Source: Aestuariivirga sp. (GTDB taxonomy: Bacteria; Pseudomonadota; Alphaproteobacteria; Rhizobiales; Aestuariivirgaceae). From it: a DNA stretch of 64,000 bases. The stretch spans positions 22,277 through 86,276 of the forward strand of contig NZ_JADCDB010000006.1 of the NCBI RefSeq assembly GCF_020252395.1. Reading direction: 5' to 3'. A program made the translations under genes and the position numbers. Below the pieces are notes generated by a model that saw only the letters and a program-made list of their open reading frames with translations, was not told where the DNA came from and searched no databases. Shown here piece by piece: positions 37,415-46,326 of the stretch (the stretch's first letter is position 1; each line of letters starts with the position of its first letter).

Positions 37415-38413
37415 TCAAAGTGCCTTCACGCTCCCAGGTTTGTGCGTGGATTTGACCGCCTTCAGCGGGTTGCGCAGCGGCGCGCCGAAGGGAGGCGCGG
37501 AAATTTCGAAGACATCGCCATCCCCGGTCTTCACATTGTCGGCGATGGAGAGGGTGGCGGTGCCGAAATAATGGATGTGCAGGTCGCCCGGGCGGCGGAA
37601 GCCGTCATATTTGAAATGGTGATATTCGAGGTTGGCCAGGGTGTGGCTCATGTTCTTCTCTCCGGTCAGGAAGGGCTTTTCCCAGATCACCTTGCCACCG
37701 CGCAGGATGCGGCTCATGCCTTCGATGGAGCCGGGAATGCCGTCCACCACCATCTCCGGCCCAATGGAGGAATGGCGCAGCTTCGAATGCGCGAGATAGA
37801 GATAGTTCTGCCGCTCGGTCACATGGTCCGAATATTCATTGCCCAGCGCGAAGCCCAGCCGCACCGGGCGGCCATTGCCGTCGATCAGGTAGAGCCCGGC
37901 GAGTTCCGGTTCCTCGCCGCCATCGAGCGCGAAGGCGGGAAGCGGCAGCGGCTGGCCGGGGCCCACGAGCCAGGAGCCATCGCCTTTGTAGAACCATTCG
38001 GGCTGCACGCCCGCTTCCGATTTTAACTTCGGCTTTCCGCCCTCGAGGCCCAGTTTGAACATCTTCAGGCTGTCGGTGAGCTCTTCCTTGGCGCCCGACA
38101 GTTTCTTGTGCATGCCGTCGCGCGCGGCCGCCGAGCCCAAGTGCGTGAGGCCCGTGCCGGTGATGATGCAGTGGGCCGGGTCCGGGTGATCGACGGGGGT
38201 CAGCACCCGCTTCTCCTTCAGCGCCGCCGCATAGTCCTCGGTCGTGGAGGTGGCGAGCGAGGACGCCATGGCGGAGAGCTTCACGCCCTCGGCAAGCGCC
38301 ATGCGGGCAAGGTCCAGCGTGGTGGCCGCCTTCTTCAGCAACACGATCCGGTCCGCCGCGACGAGACCCACGCGGCGCTTGCCCTTCTGGTCTGTGATCT
38401 GGACGAGGTTCAT
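37415..38413 (-). CDS. AraD1-family lyase/hydrolase (fumarylacetoacetase fold)
   Basis: The 332-residue protein has an FAH-like C-terminal fold with GTGLTHLGSAAARDGMH, EPELAGLYLIDGNGRPVRLG, GNEYSDHVTERQNYLYLAHS and SIGPEMVVDG. This is the AraD1/GguC type found with sugar-acid and L-arabinose catabolism; some act as L-2-keto-3-deoxyarabonate dehydratase-type enzymes. Metal-binding acidic residues are in the EPELAG and GNEYSD blocks. ATG 38413 (MNLVQITDQKGKRRVGL) is the family start. It lies 48 bases downstream of the SMP-30 gene. Confidence 0.85.
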   Translation of the reverse strand: MNLVQITDQKGKRRVGLVAADRIVLLKKAATTLDLARMALAEGVKLSAMASSLATSTTEDYAAALKEKRVLTPVDHPDPAHCIITGTGLTHLGSAAARDGMHKKLSGAKEELTDSLKMFKLGLEGGKPKLKSEAGVQPEWFYKGDGSWLVGPGQPLPLPAFALDGGEEPELAGLYLIDGNGRPVRLGFALGNEYSDHVTERQNYLYLAHSKLRHSSIGPEMVVDGIPGSIEGMSRILRGGKVIWEKPFLTGEKNMSHTLANLEYHHFKYDGFRRPGDLHIHYFGTATLSIADNVKTGDGDVFEISAPPFGAPLRNPLKAVKSTHKPGSVKAL

Positions 38414-38461
38414 CGCGGCATCTCCCATCAGCGTATTCTTAATGACGGATAACCTTTCCGC

Positions 38462-39373
38462 TCAGCCCGCGAAAGCGGGTTTTTCGAAGCCGGTGACTTG
38501 CGGGTCGAAGCAGAACAGCCCACCGGTCAGCGGTCGGTCGCGCAGTTCCTCTTCCGGCAGCCCCTGCCGCGACGAGGTGGCATAAAGCGTGTCGAGCTTC
38601 GGACCGCCGAAGCAGACATTGGTCACCCGCTTCGCCGGCATTGGCACCACCCGGTCGATGCGGCCCCTGGGGTCGATCCTCAGCACGCAACCGCCTTCCC
38701 AGCGCGCACTCCAGATGAAGCCTTGGGCATCCACAGTCGCACCGTCGGGATAACCATAGTCCTTCGTGTCGTTCAGCACCCGGCGGTTGGAGATGGCGCC
38801 GGCCGCTTCGTCGAAGTCATAGGCATAGATGATCTGCGCCATCGAGTCGGTGAAGTAGAAGGTCCGTCCGTCGGGCGACCAGCATGGGCCGTTGGACACG
38901 CCAACGTCCTTCTCCATCACCGCGACCTTGCCCGTGGCATCGATGCGGAACAGCTTGCCAGTGGAGGCCGTGATTGGCAGGTCTTCGCCCCGGGCCCCGA
39001 TATTGTTCATCATCGTGCCGAACCAGAAGCGGCCACGCGCATCGCAGGCCCCGTCATTGCCGCGGTTGCCGGGCGTTTCCGGATCGATTTTGCGCCACGG
39101 AGTCAGCGCGCCAGTCTCGGGGCTGAAAATTGAAAGCCCGGTGTGAGTGCCCACCAGCACCGTGCCGTCATGGCGCTTGGCCATGGCCGTCACCTTCTCG
39201 GTGAACTGCCATTTGCGGTGCGCGCCAGACGCCACGTGCAGGCGGTGGATGGCCGAGGGCTTGATGATGTCGAGCCACCACAAGGTCTGCGTGGCCACGT
39301 CCCAGAAGCAGCCTTCGCCCAGCTTGTCCTGGCTCTCCATGAGGCAGGTGACGGGAATTTCAGTGATCTTCAT
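38462..39373 (-). CDS. SMP-30/gluconolactonase family lactonase
   Basis: This 303-residue six-bladed propeller has LGEGCFWDVATQTLWWLDI (metal-ligand Glu), GNRGNDGACDARGRFWFGTM (Asn/Asp ligands), GVSNGPCWSPDGRTFYFTDS and YPDGATVDAQGFIWSARW. Such enzymes hydrolyse aldonolactones to aldonic acids with Ca or Zn. The start at 39373 is 5 bases after the proline-racemase-family stop, so both are one transcript. The precise sugar lactone is unknown. Confidence 0.92.
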   Translation of the reverse strand: MKITEIPVTCLMESQDKLGEGCFWDVATQTLWWLDIIKPSAIHRLHVASGAHRKWQFTEKVTAMAKRHDGTVLVGTHTGLSIFSPETGALTPWRKIDPETPGNRGNDGACDARGRFWFGTMMNNIGARGEDLPITASTGKLFRIDATGKVAVMEKDVGVSNGPCWSPDGRTFYFTDSMAQIIYAYDFDEAAGAISNRRVLNDTKDYGYPDGATVDAQGFIWSARWEGGCVLRIDPRGRIDRVVPMPAKRVTNVCFGGPKLDTLYATSSRQGLPEEELRDRPLTGGLFCFDPQVTGFEKPAFAG

Positions 39374-39378
39374 GCGTC

Positions 39379-40416
39379 TCAGTCCTTTGCGTCGAGGGGC
39401 CATGTGTCGGCGATCTTGTAGCCATCGGGCCATGGGTCGTCCGGGTCCAGCATCAGCGTCGACTGCCCGGTGATCCAGGCGCGGCCGGTGATGGTGGGGA
39501 TGATCGCCGCGTGGTTGCCCACCGTGGTGAGCCCCGCCACCTGGCCCACGAAGCGGCTTTCGATGATGGAGCGGCCGATGTAGCGCTCGCCCTCCTTCAG
39601 CAGGCCCTTCGCATGCAGCACCGCCATCAGGGCGGAGCAGCCAGTGCCAGTGGGCGAGCGGTCGATCTTGCCGGGCTTCACCACGCAGGCGTTGCGGCTG
39701 GACAAGCAGCCGTCGACGCGCTCCAGCTCGCCCGTCAGGAACGCGAAGGAGAAGTGCCGCCACTCCGGCAGGTCCGGGTGGGTGAAGCCCAGCCGTTCAT
39801 TCGCCGCCTTCACGATCCTGCGGCCGGTCACGGCAAGCTCGCGCGCCTCGTTGGGTTGGACGCTGAAGCCCAGCGCCCCGGCATCCGCCATCACAAAACT
39901 GTCGCCGCCGAAGGCGGTGTCGACGGCGATCGTGCCCAGACCCTCCACCTCCAGCGGCACGGCCAGCCGCTCGGCGAAGGCGGGAACGTTCCTCAGCGTG
40001 ATCGACTGCGCCTTGCCATTGCGGCACTGCGCCGTCACCTCGATCAGCCCCGCCGGCGCCTCCAGCACCATGCACGTCTCGGGCTCGATCATCGGAATGA
40101 TGCCGGCATCGAGCAGTACGGTGGCCACACAGATGCAGTTGGAGCCGGACATGGGCGGGGTATCCTCCGGCTCCATGATGATGAAGCCCATCTGGGCCTT
40201 GGGGGCCTTGGGCGGCACCAGCAGGTTCACATGGCGGAAGACGCCGCCTCGCGGCTCGTTCAGCACGAAGGCGCGGAGCTTGCCGTCCGCGGCGATGAAG
40301 CGGGACTGTTCCCAAACCGTTCTTCCCGGCGGCGGGGCGATGCCGCCGACGATCACGTCGCCCACCTCCCCCTCGGCGTGGCAGCCAATGACCTGAATGG
40401 CCGTTGTCGAGCGCAA
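39379..40416 (-). CDS. Proline-racemase superfamily protein lacking both catalytic cysteines
   Basis: From a TTG at 40416 the frame gives 345 residues starting [20 protein letters not shown], as in this superfamily. Proline racemases and 4-hydroxyproline epimerases use Cys in MCGH and Cys in DRSPCGTG; trans-3-hydroxyproline dehydratase keeps the first Cys and has Thr in the second. Here the blocks read [10 protein letters not shown] (Ser90) and DRSPTGTGC (Thr256), so Ser and Thr replace both. GGGAGGG lies 5 bases before the TTG, which decides the start. It heads a catabolic run with SMP-30 and AraD1. A dehydratase-like activity on a hydroxy acid is possible; the reaction is unproven. Confidence 0.85.
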   Translation of the reverse strand: MRSTTAIQVIGCHAEGEVGDVIVGGIAPPPGRTVWEQSRFIAADGKLRAFVLNEPRGGVFRHVNLLVPPKAPKAQMGFIIMEPEDTPPMSGSNCICVATVLLDAGIIPMIEPETCMVLEAPAGLIEVTAQCRNGKAQSITLRNVPAFAERLAVPLEVEGLGTIAVDTAFGGDSFVMADAGALGFSVQPNEARELAVTGRRIVKAANERLGFTHPDLPEWRHFSFAFLTGELERVDGCLSSRNACVVKPGKIDRSPTGTGCSALMAVLHAKGLLKEGERYIGRSIIESRFVGQVAGLTTVGNHAAIIPTITGRAWITGQSTLMLDPDDPWPDGYKIADTWPLDAKD

Positions 40417-40535
40417 ATCCGCCCTCCCCAAGCGCTTCACGAAGTCGTTATCGACCCCGCCCTTGAACTTGCCGCAATTCGCCATATTTCGCCAGAGCGG
40501 CGCCGGGACCCTCTGGCGGGACTTCCAATCCCGTG

Positions 40536-41585
40536 ATGTCGGAGCTGCAAGTGACAACCTTCAACCCGGGTCCGGCTATGGAAGTTTTCCAGACATTCCT
40601 TTTTTCCAATTTTCTCGGCACACCGTCTTATTTCTGGCTGATCTTCATCTCGGTGGTCATCGGCCTTCTCATCCTCGATCTTGGTTTTCTCCACAAGGGC
40701 CAGAAGGAGATCGAAGCCAAGGAGAGCTTCCTCCTCTATGGTGGCTACATGGCCATTGCCTTCGCCTTCGGCGCGTGGGTGTGGTACGCCCGGGGCAGCC
40801 AGTCCGGCTTGGAATTCTTCACCGGCTACCTGATCGAGCAGTCGCTGGCGATGGACAACATATTCGTCATCGCCACGGTGTTTGCGTTCCTCGGCATTCC
40901 GCGTCTTTACCAGCACCGGGTGCTATTCTGGGGCATCCTGGGCGTTATCGTGTTCCGCGCCATCCTCATAGGCGTTGGCGCGGCGCTGGTCATGTCCTTC
41001 CAGTGGATCCTGTTCCTTTTCGGCGCCTTCCTCGTCTTTACCGGCCTTAAGATGTTCAAGACCTCGAACGAAAAGCCCTCGCTCGAAGACAATTGGATGC
41101 TGAAGCTGATCAAGCGGAATTTCCGCGTAACCGACAGGCTGCATGGCGAGAAGTTCACCATCCGCCAAATCGATCCCAAGACCGGCAAGCTGGCGCTGTT
41201 TATTACGCCCCTTTTCGTGGCGCTCATCATCGTCGAGTTCGTCGACCTGATCTTCGCGGTGGACTCGGTTCCGGCCATCTTCGCAGTCACACAGGACCCC
41301 TTCATCGTCTACACCTCGAACATTTTCGCCATCCTCGGCCTGCGCGCCCTTTACTTTGCGCTCGCCGCGGCCATGCACCGCTTCAAGTACCTCCAGTACT
41401 CGCTCGCGGTCATCCTGGTGCTGGTCGGCATTAAGATTTTCCTCGTGCCGCTGGGTGTGAAGATCGACACGGCGATTTCGCTCGCCGTCACCATCGGCGT
41501 GCTTGCGAGCGGCATCGGATGGTCGCTGTGGAAGACGCGGAACGACAAGCCGGAGCCAACCCCGGTGGCCGATGCGGCCGAGTAA
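40536..41585 (+). CDS. terC: TerC-family integral membrane protein
   Basis: The 349-residue protein has about nine hydrophobic helices and the TerC/Alx motifs [17 protein letters not shown] and [20 protein letters not shown], whose acidic residues lie in the membrane. TerC proteins such as Alx and MntP relatives export manganese or load it onto secreted enzymes. ATG 40536 is used; GTG 40533 is adjacent. The 119-base divergent gap to the proline-racemase gene shows no manganese (yybP-ykoY) riboswitch that I can recognise. Confidence 0.93.
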   Translation: MSELQVTTFNPGPAMEVFQTFLFSNFLGTPSYFWLIFISVVIGLLILDLGFLHKGQKEIEAKESFLLYGGYMAIAFAFGAWVWYARGSQSGLEFFTGYLIEQSLAMDNIFVIATVFAFLGIPRLYQHRVLFWGILGVIVFRAILIGVGAALVMSFQWILFLFGAFLVFTGLKMFKTSNEKPSLEDNWMLKLIKRNFRVTDRLHGEKFTIRQIDPKTGKLALFITPLFVALIIVEFVDLIFAVDSVPAIFAVTQDPFIVYTSNIFAILGLRALYFALAAAMHRFKYLQYSLAVILVLVGIKIFLVPLGVKIDTAISLAVTIGVLASGIGWSLWKTRNDKPEPTPVADAAE

Positions 41586-41653
41586 GGGAGGACCCCCTTG
41601 CCTCAACCGCCGGATGCGCTATCAGGGGCCCGTCCAACGGCGGGTCCGCTACC

Positions 41654-42169
41654 ATGAAGAAGCTCGAACATATCATCGAGAACATCATCCTGGCCTCGCG
41701 CTGGCTGCTGGTGGTTTTCTACCTCGGCCTCGCTGTGGCGCTGCTGCTCTATGCGATCTCCTTCGCCAAGAAGCTCTGGGAGTTCGTCGAAAAGCTTTTC
41801 GTGCTCCAGGAGACGGACACCATCCTCAAGATGCTGGCGCTGATTGACGCTGCGCTGGTTGCGAGCCTTGTCGTGATGGTCATCATCTCGGGCTACGAGA
41901 ACTTCGTAAGCCGCTTCGATAATGCCGACGGCACGGAAATCTCCTGGCTCGGCAAGGTCGACGCTGCATCGCTCAAAATCAAGGTAGCTTCCACCATCGT
42001 GGCGATTTCGTCCATCCACTTGTTGCAGGTCTTCCTCAACGTTCAGCAATACACCGACGGCCAGTTGATGTGGCTCACCCTCATCCACCTCACCTTCGTC
42101 ATCTCCGCCTTGCTGCTCGCCTACATCGACAAGCTGATGGTCTCGACCAAGAAGAATAAGGGTGAGTAG
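41654..42169 (+). CDS. YqhA-family (UPF0114) membrane protein
   Basis: This 171-residue protein begins MKKLEHIIENIILASRWLLV and has three or four transmembrane helices with the family blocks MLALIDAALVASLVVMVIISGYENFVSRF and KVASTIVAISSIHLLQVF broken into helices. The family is widespread and of unknown function. ATG 41654 lies 68 bases past terC on the same strand; the pair is probably one transcript followed by the hairpin at 42204-42226. Confidence 0.9.
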   Translation: MKKLEHIIENIILASRWLLVVFYLGLAVALLLYAISFAKKLWEFVEKLFVLQETDTILKMLALIDAALVASLVVMVIISGYENFVSRFDNADGTEISWLGKVDAASLKIKVASTIVAISSIHLLQVFLNVQQYTDGQLMWLTLIHLTFVISALLLAYIDKLMVSTKKNKGE

Positions 42170-42203
42170 GGTGGTCTGTTAGACACTTTCCTGTCACGAC
42201 ATC

Positions 42204-42233
42204 ATACGCGGGCTTGTCCCGCGTATCTTTCTT
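42204..42233 (+). terminator. Hairpin with T-rich tail after the YqhA gene
   Basis: ATACGCGGG (42204-42212) pairs with CCCGCGTAT (42218-42226), loop CTTGT, followed by CTTTCTT. It ends the terC-yqhA unit and also has the look of a common alphaproteobacterial CGCGGG-CTTGT-CCCGCG repeat, so it may be both a terminator and a dispersed element. Confidence 0.7.
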
Positions 42234-42271
42234 GGACGCCCAAAACGATGCCGGGGCGAGGCCCAGGTTCA

Positions 42272-43684
42272 TCACCCCGCAAAGAAAAGCCACCCCACCA
42301 CGGCGAACAGGGGCAGCAGGATCGCGCCCGACCACAGCATGTAGCCGAAGAAGCCCGGCATCTTGACGCCTGCGTCGCGGGCAATGGCATAGACCATGAA
42401 GTTTGGCGCATTGCCGATGTAGGTGTTGGCGCCCATGAACACCGCACCCGCCGAGATTGCGGCGAGCGTGGTGGCGCCCTCGGTCATCAGGTGCTGCGGA
42501 TCGCCACCCGCGAGTTCGAAGAACACGAGGTAGGTCGGCGCATTGTCGAGGAAGGACGAGAGGATGCCGGTGATCCAGAAGAAGGCGAGGTTGTGAGGCT
42601 CGCCATTGGGCCCCTGCACCAGGTCGACCAGCGGCGCGAAGGCCCCGTTCATGCCGGTCTTCAGCATGGCCAGCACCGGGATGATGGTGATGAAGATGCC
42701 GGCGAAGAGCTGCGCCACTTCCTTGATCGGCTCCCAGTCGAACTTGTTCTCCGCCCTGAGGCCCGTGGGCGTGAAGGCCAGCGACAGGCCGGTGATGGCG
42801 AGGAAGGCGGCATCGCGCAGCAGGGCGGTGATCGGTTCATGGGTGCCGAAGATCACCACCTCGCCGAGGTCGAGGGAGGCCGAGAGCAGGATGGTGCCGA
42901 TGATCGCCGCGATCAGCAGGAAGTTGATGCCGCCCACCACATGAACCGGCGCGCCGTCCGGAGTGGGGTCCCTCGGCAGGTGGCCTTTGCGGGCGTATAT
43001 GACCGAGTCCATGGCGAAGAATACGGCGAGCAGAACGCCGGCGATCAGCAGCGCGGGCAACAGCAGGTGCACGGTGGGCCAGAAGAAGCTCACTCCCCGG
43101 AGGAAGCCCAGGAACAGCGGCGGGTCGCCCAGTGGCGTTAGGGCGCCTCCGGCATTGGCCACGAGGAAGATGAAGAACACAAAGACATGCACATTGTGCT
43201 TGCGGCCGTCGTTGGCGCGGATCAGCGGCCGGATCAAGATCATCGCCGCGCCCGTGGTGCCGATAATGGAGGCCAGCCCCGCGCCGATCGCCAGAATCGC
43301 GGCATTGGTGCCGGGCGAGCCGCGCAGGTTTCCGCGCACCACGATGCCGCCCGCCACGGTGAACAGCGCCAGCAGCAGCAGGATGAAGGGGATGTATTCC
43401 GTCAGCGCAGTGTGCACCAGCGCCTCGCCCGCCGTCCCCAGGCTGCGCGTTACCACGATGGGGATCAGCGCGAGAGCCGCCCAGAACGCCGCCACCTTGC
43501 CGCGGTGGCGATGCCAGAAGTCATGCGCCACCAGCGGAAAAATTGCGATCGACATCAGCATGCCGAGAAAGGGGATGGCCCACGGCAGGCCCAGCGTGCG
43601 GCCGTCCAGGCCCTCAGCCGCGAGGGCGGGTGCGGCGGAAAGCAAGAGGAATACGGCGGCAAGTCCCGCGTGTCCCGGCGTCAT
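42272..43684 (-). CDS. nhaD: Na+/H+ antiporter, NhaD type
   Basis: The 470-residue transporter has an N-terminal signal-like segment (HAGLAAVFLLLSAAPALAAE) and 11-13 membrane helices of the ion-transporter superfamily. Family landmarks are FIFLVANAGGALTPLGDPPLFLGFL and the later SSFLDNAPTYLVFFELAGG and FMGANTYIGNAPNFMVYAIA. NhaD exchanges sodium or lithium for protons. ATG 43684 is chosen because it precedes the leader; it is 7 bases after the MBL-fold gene stop. With that gene and the DUF4239-like gene it forms a minus-strand unit. Confidence 0.9.
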   Translation of the reverse strand: MTPGHAGLAAVFLLLSAAPALAAEGLDGRTLGLPWAIPFLGMLMSIAIFPLVAHDFWHRHRGKVAAFWAALALIPIVVTRSLGTAGEALVHTALTEYIPFILLLLALFTVAGGIVVRGNLRGSPGTNAAILAIGAGLASIIGTTGAAMILIRPLIRANDGRKHNVHVFVFFIFLVANAGGALTPLGDPPLFLGFLRGVSFFWPTVHLLLPALLIAGVLLAVFFAMDSVIYARKGHLPRDPTPDGAPVHVVGGINFLLIAAIIGTILLSASLDLGEVVIFGTHEPITALLRDAAFLAITGLSLAFTPTGLRAENKFDWEPIKEVAQLFAGIFITIIPVLAMLKTGMNGAFAPLVDLVQGPNGEPHNLAFFWITGILSSFLDNAPTYLVFFELAGGDPQHLMTEGATTLAAISAGAVFMGANTYIGNAPNFMVYAIARDAGVKMPGFFGYMLWSGAILLPLFAVVGWLFFAG

Positions 43685-43691
43685 CGCGTCC

Positions 43692-44648
43692 TCAGTCAAT
43701 GTCCAGCGTTTCGCCCGCATCAGGCACAAGGAAGGATGCGGGGTCAACGGAATGTTGCCTCAGTGCGTCCGTCAGCGCGGCCACCGGCGCGTCAATGGCC
43801 TCGTCGGTGAGCTGGATGGTGCCGTGGTGGATGGCGAGGCTGGCGCGCGCGCCGAGCAGTTTGTGGGCCTTCACCGCTTCGTCCGGATTCATGTGCTGCG
43901 GATGCATGAACCAGCGCGGCTCATAGGCGCCGATGGGCAGCAGCGACAGGCGCGGCGCGCCGAAACGCTGGCGCACGTCCGCGAATGTCGACCCCGAGCC
44001 GAAGCCGGTGTCGGCCGCGAAATAGAGGAAGCCGCCCGGCGTCTCCACCACGAAGGCGCCCCACAATGCGGTGTTGGCATCGAACAGGCCACGCTTCGAC
44101 CAGTGCAGCGCGGGGGTTAAGTGAACGCGCAAGCCTTTGTGCTCCACCATGCCGCCCCAGCCCAGCTCGTCGATTGTGAAGGCGGGCGAAGCGCTTATCA
44201 CCCAGCGCGCATTGCCGTGCGGCGTCACCACATGGGCCTGATGGCGCCTTGCGAGGCGGCGCAGCGCCGGAAGGTCCATATGGTCATAGTGATTATGGCT
44301 CAGCAGGATCAGGTCGATGGGCGGCAGCGTCTCCGCCTTGAGTGCCGCAGGCCGCACGCGCCTGGGCCCCGCAAAGGGCACCGGGCTCGCCCGTGACGAC
44401 AGAAAGGGATCGGTCAGGATGTTCAGCCCCCGGGTCTGCAGCAGCACCGTCGAGTGCCCGATCCAGGTGGCCTTGAGCGCGTCACCGTCGACGCGCCGCG
44501 GCGGCGGTGGAAAGCTGCGGTTGCGGACGCGCCGGGGCCAACGGGCGCGGTTTCCCACCATCTGCCACTTCAGCACGTCAAGGAACGAGCCCTCTCGGCG
44601 GTGGCCCTCGAGCATATAGCGCCGGCCATCATGGACGATCCTCACCAC
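43692..44648 (-). CDS. MBL-fold metal-dependent hydrolase (UlaG / NAPE-PLD-like)
   Basis: This 318-residue protein has the metallo-beta-lactamase metal motif SHNHYDHMDLPAL, then VTPHGNARWV, LHWSKRGLFDANTALWGAFV, FAADTGFGSG and a late IHHGTIQL. The first part (DVLKWQMVGNRARWPRRV, LKATWIGHSTVLLQTRGLNI) matches NAPE-PLD-like and RomA-like hydrolases acting on phospholipid-related or lactone substrates. The start is probably GTG 44648 (or the next GTG, 44645), just after the upstream stop; GGAG precedes it. Substrate unknown. Confidence 0.85.
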   Translation of the reverse strand: MVRIVHDGRRYMLEGHRREGSFLDVLKWQMVGNRARWPRRVRNRSFPPPPRRVDGDALKATWIGHSTVLLQTRGLNILTDPFLSSRASPVPFAGPRRVRPAALKAETLPPIDLILLSHNHYDHMDLPALRRLARRHQAHVVTPHGNARWVISASPAFTIDELGWGGMVEHKGLRVHLTPALHWSKRGLFDANTALWGAFVVETPGGFLYFAADTGFGSGSTFADVRQRFGAPRLSLLPIGAYEPRWFMHPQHMNPDEAVKAHKLLGARASLAIHHGTIQLTDEAIDAPVAALTDALRQHSVDPASFLVPDAGETLDID

Positions 44649-44649
44649 C

Positions 44650-45426
44650 TCACATCTCCGCGCCGGTCGCCCACAGGATCGGCCCCGGCGAGATCGCGGC
44701 ATCGCCGGAGAAGGGCCTGTCGTGCTGAACGATGACGAACAGCGTGATGGCGATGGCAAGCGTCAGCACGCCGAGCGCCAGAATCCTCGAGACGGGGGAC
44801 CGCGCATGCGCGCCCGCGGCAACCAGCAGCAACAACAGGCCGAGGCCGATCACCAGCACCCATTGCCCAGGGCTCACGACGTTCTGCGCCATCGACAGCC
44901 GCTCCTGGCGCGCTTCCGACAGCTGGTCCATGGCCGCCAGCATGCGCTGCTGCACAACGCGGTTCTGCTCGCCCTGGGCAAAGCCCTTGATGAGAGCGTC
45001 ATAGATGCTGCGCAACGCCTGCTCCGCCTTGCCCGAGGCGCCGGTCTCCGCCATCACCGGCCATTCCTCCTTCACTGCCGCGCCGTAGTCGCCGAGCAGT
45101 TTGTAGAGCCCGTTGCGCGAGGGCCCCGTCATCGCTTCAATGTAATTCTCCATGATGGCGACGCTGCGCGCCTCGGCGTTGACCGTTGCACGCGCCTTGT
45201 CCTCGGTGTTCCACACCGAATTGGCGAGGAAGGTGACGGAGAGGCCGAACACCGTGCCGCAGATGGCGAGGATGGCTGGCGTCACCAACGTAAGATGCTG
45301 GCCAAGCTCGCGCAGGCCCGGCAGGAAGAAGATGGTATGCATGGTGGCGGCCGCCAGGCCGGCCACCAGCAACACGGTGGCAAAGATGCCCGCAGGCGGA
45401 AGAGAATAGATGAATTCTGGCGGCAT
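44650..45426 (-). CDS. DUF4239-like four-helix membrane protein
   Basis: The 258-residue protein has two N-terminal helices (GIFATVLLVAGLAAATMHTI and LTLVTPAILAICGTVFGLSV), a long cytoplasmic helical segment (TVNAEARSVAIMENYIEAM to EARQERLSMAQ) and two C-terminal helices. This layout fits the DUF4239 / bestrophin-like group of unknown function. Its stop is 1 base before the GTG of the MBL-fold gene. The IS5-like element begins 16 bases upstream of its start and may have displaced the natural promoter. Confidence 0.72.
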   Translation of the reverse strand: MPPEFIYSLPPAGIFATVLLVAGLAAATMHTIFFLPGLRELGQHLTLVTPAILAICGTVFGLSVTFLANSVWNTEDKARATVNAEARSVAIMENYIEAMTGPSRNGLYKLLGDYGAAVKEEWPVMAETGASGKAEQALRSIYDALIKGFAQGEQNRVVQQRMLAAMDQLSEARQERLSMAQNVVSPGQWVLVIGLGLLLLLVAAGAHARSPVSRILALGVLTLAIAITLFVIVQHDRPFSGDAAISPGPILWATGAEM

Positions 45427-45441
45427 CCTTGCGTTCTTTCG

Positions 45442-45900
45442 CTAGGTCGTGTTGACAAAGTGTCTGCACCAGAGGCGTGCCGAGGCGATGAGAACGAGAC
45501 CGAGATAGCTTTCTGTTGTCTCGTCATATCGCGTTGCAAGCCTGCGGGAGTTCTTGAGTTTGTTGAAGCAGCGCTCGATCAGGTTCCTGAGTGCGTAGAT
45601 TGCGCTGTCGACTGCGTCTTGTGCCTTCCGGTTCCGGCGCATTGGAATGACTGGCTTCGCCTCTCTGGCGATCATATCCTCGCGGATGGCATCGCTATCG
45701 TAGCCCCTGCCGGCGATCAACGCCTCTTGCTTTGGTCCCGGTTCCAACATCAAGGGCTTATACCCTTTGTAATCCGATGTTTCGCCGCTGGACAAAATGA
45801 CCGCGATGGGCAGGCCAATAGAATTGGTTCTCAGATTGATTTTGGCCGTCTGGCCGCCTCGCGAGCGCCCAATACTCTCTTGATGAGCCCCCTTGTTGCG
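45442..45900 (-). CDS. IS5-family transposase, second frame (C-terminal part)
   Basis: The frame carrying NKGAHQESIGRSRGGQTAKI is joined to the first frame by a probable -1 shift near 45900 and ends inside the left terminal repeat. It has the family's YALRNLIERCFNKLKNSRRL block with the catalytic Glu. The second catalytic Asp normally lies in ADKGYD or ADRGYD; here the sequence is LIAGRGYDSDAIRE, with Gly in its place. The frame is open upstream of 45900 but that part is the shadow of the first frame. Confidence 0.82.
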   Translation of the reverse strand, partial: RNKGAHQESIGRSRGGQTAKINLRTNSIGLPIAVILSSGETSDYKGYKPLMLEPGPKQEALIAGRGYDSDAIREDMIAREAKPVIPMRRNRKAQDAVDSAIYALRNLIERCFNKLKNSRRLATRYDETTESYLGLVLIASARLWCRHFVNTT

Positions 45901-46238
45901 CCCGATGCGTGCTGGTGGACGCGGACGATGGTGGAGCCGATCATCTGGACGCTGCTTGGCGCCGTGCCGCTCGCATTCAACGCCTCCGGCATCGCATCCC
46001 AAATCCCGGCGACAGACCAGAGGCGGAACTGACGGTAGACGGAACCCCACTTGCCAAACTGCTCGGGTAAATCCCGCCAAGGCGCGCCTGTCCTGGCGAT
46101 CCAAAACACGCCATCGAGCATCAGTCGATGATCGCCTGGAGGTCGTCCACGCCTCGGTCCCCTCTCGATGGCAAATGGCTCGAAAAACGCCCATTCCTTG
46201 TCCGACATCAACCCGCGAACCATCGCTGTTCTCCGCAA
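45831..46238 (-). CDS. IS5-family transposase, first frame (N-terminal part)
   Basis: This 135-residue frame holds the DUF4096-type N-terminal domain (MSDKEWAFFEPF, RPPGDHRLMLDGVFWIARTG, PWRDLPEQFGKWGSVYRQF). Near its end, the first catalytic Asp of the family (usually IDSTIVRAHQ) is replaced by Gly: SVQMIGSTIVRVHQHASGA. It then runs out of frame with the second part. The start may be ATG 46238 or an internal ATG a few codons later. Confidence 0.85.
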   Translation of the reverse strand: MRRTAMVRGLMSDKEWAFFEPFAIERGPRRGRPPGDHRLMLDGVFWIARTGAPWRDLPEQFGKWGSVYRQFRLWSVAGIWDAMPEALNASGTAPSSVQMIGSTIVRVHQHASGATRGLIKRVLGAREAARRPKSI

Positions 46239-46326
46239 AGAACAGCCTTGAATCAGAAATCACATGATTTGTGAATCCAATTTGTCAACACCGCCTAGGC
46301 AAGAAGCAATCGTTAGGAACTCCACC

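Larger units (their letters stand above)
45442..46298 (-). mobile_element. IS5-family (IS427-group) insertion sequence, probably inactive
   Basis: The element is about 857 bases long. The ends are CTAGGTCGTGTTGACAAA (45442-45459) and the inverted copy TTTGTCAACACCGCCTAG (46281-46298), matching at 16 of 18 positions. CTAG at both outer ends may be the target duplication or part of the repeats. Two overlapping minus-strand frames encode the transposase, as is usual for this group with a programmed frameshift. The insertion is between a DUF4239-like gene and a REP-like palindrome upstream of aroE. Confidence 0.9.

Noticed and set aside
40417..40535. Manganese (yybP-ykoY) riboswitch upstream of terC
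   Set aside because: The 119-base divergent gap has no matching paired element or conserved loop that I can see.
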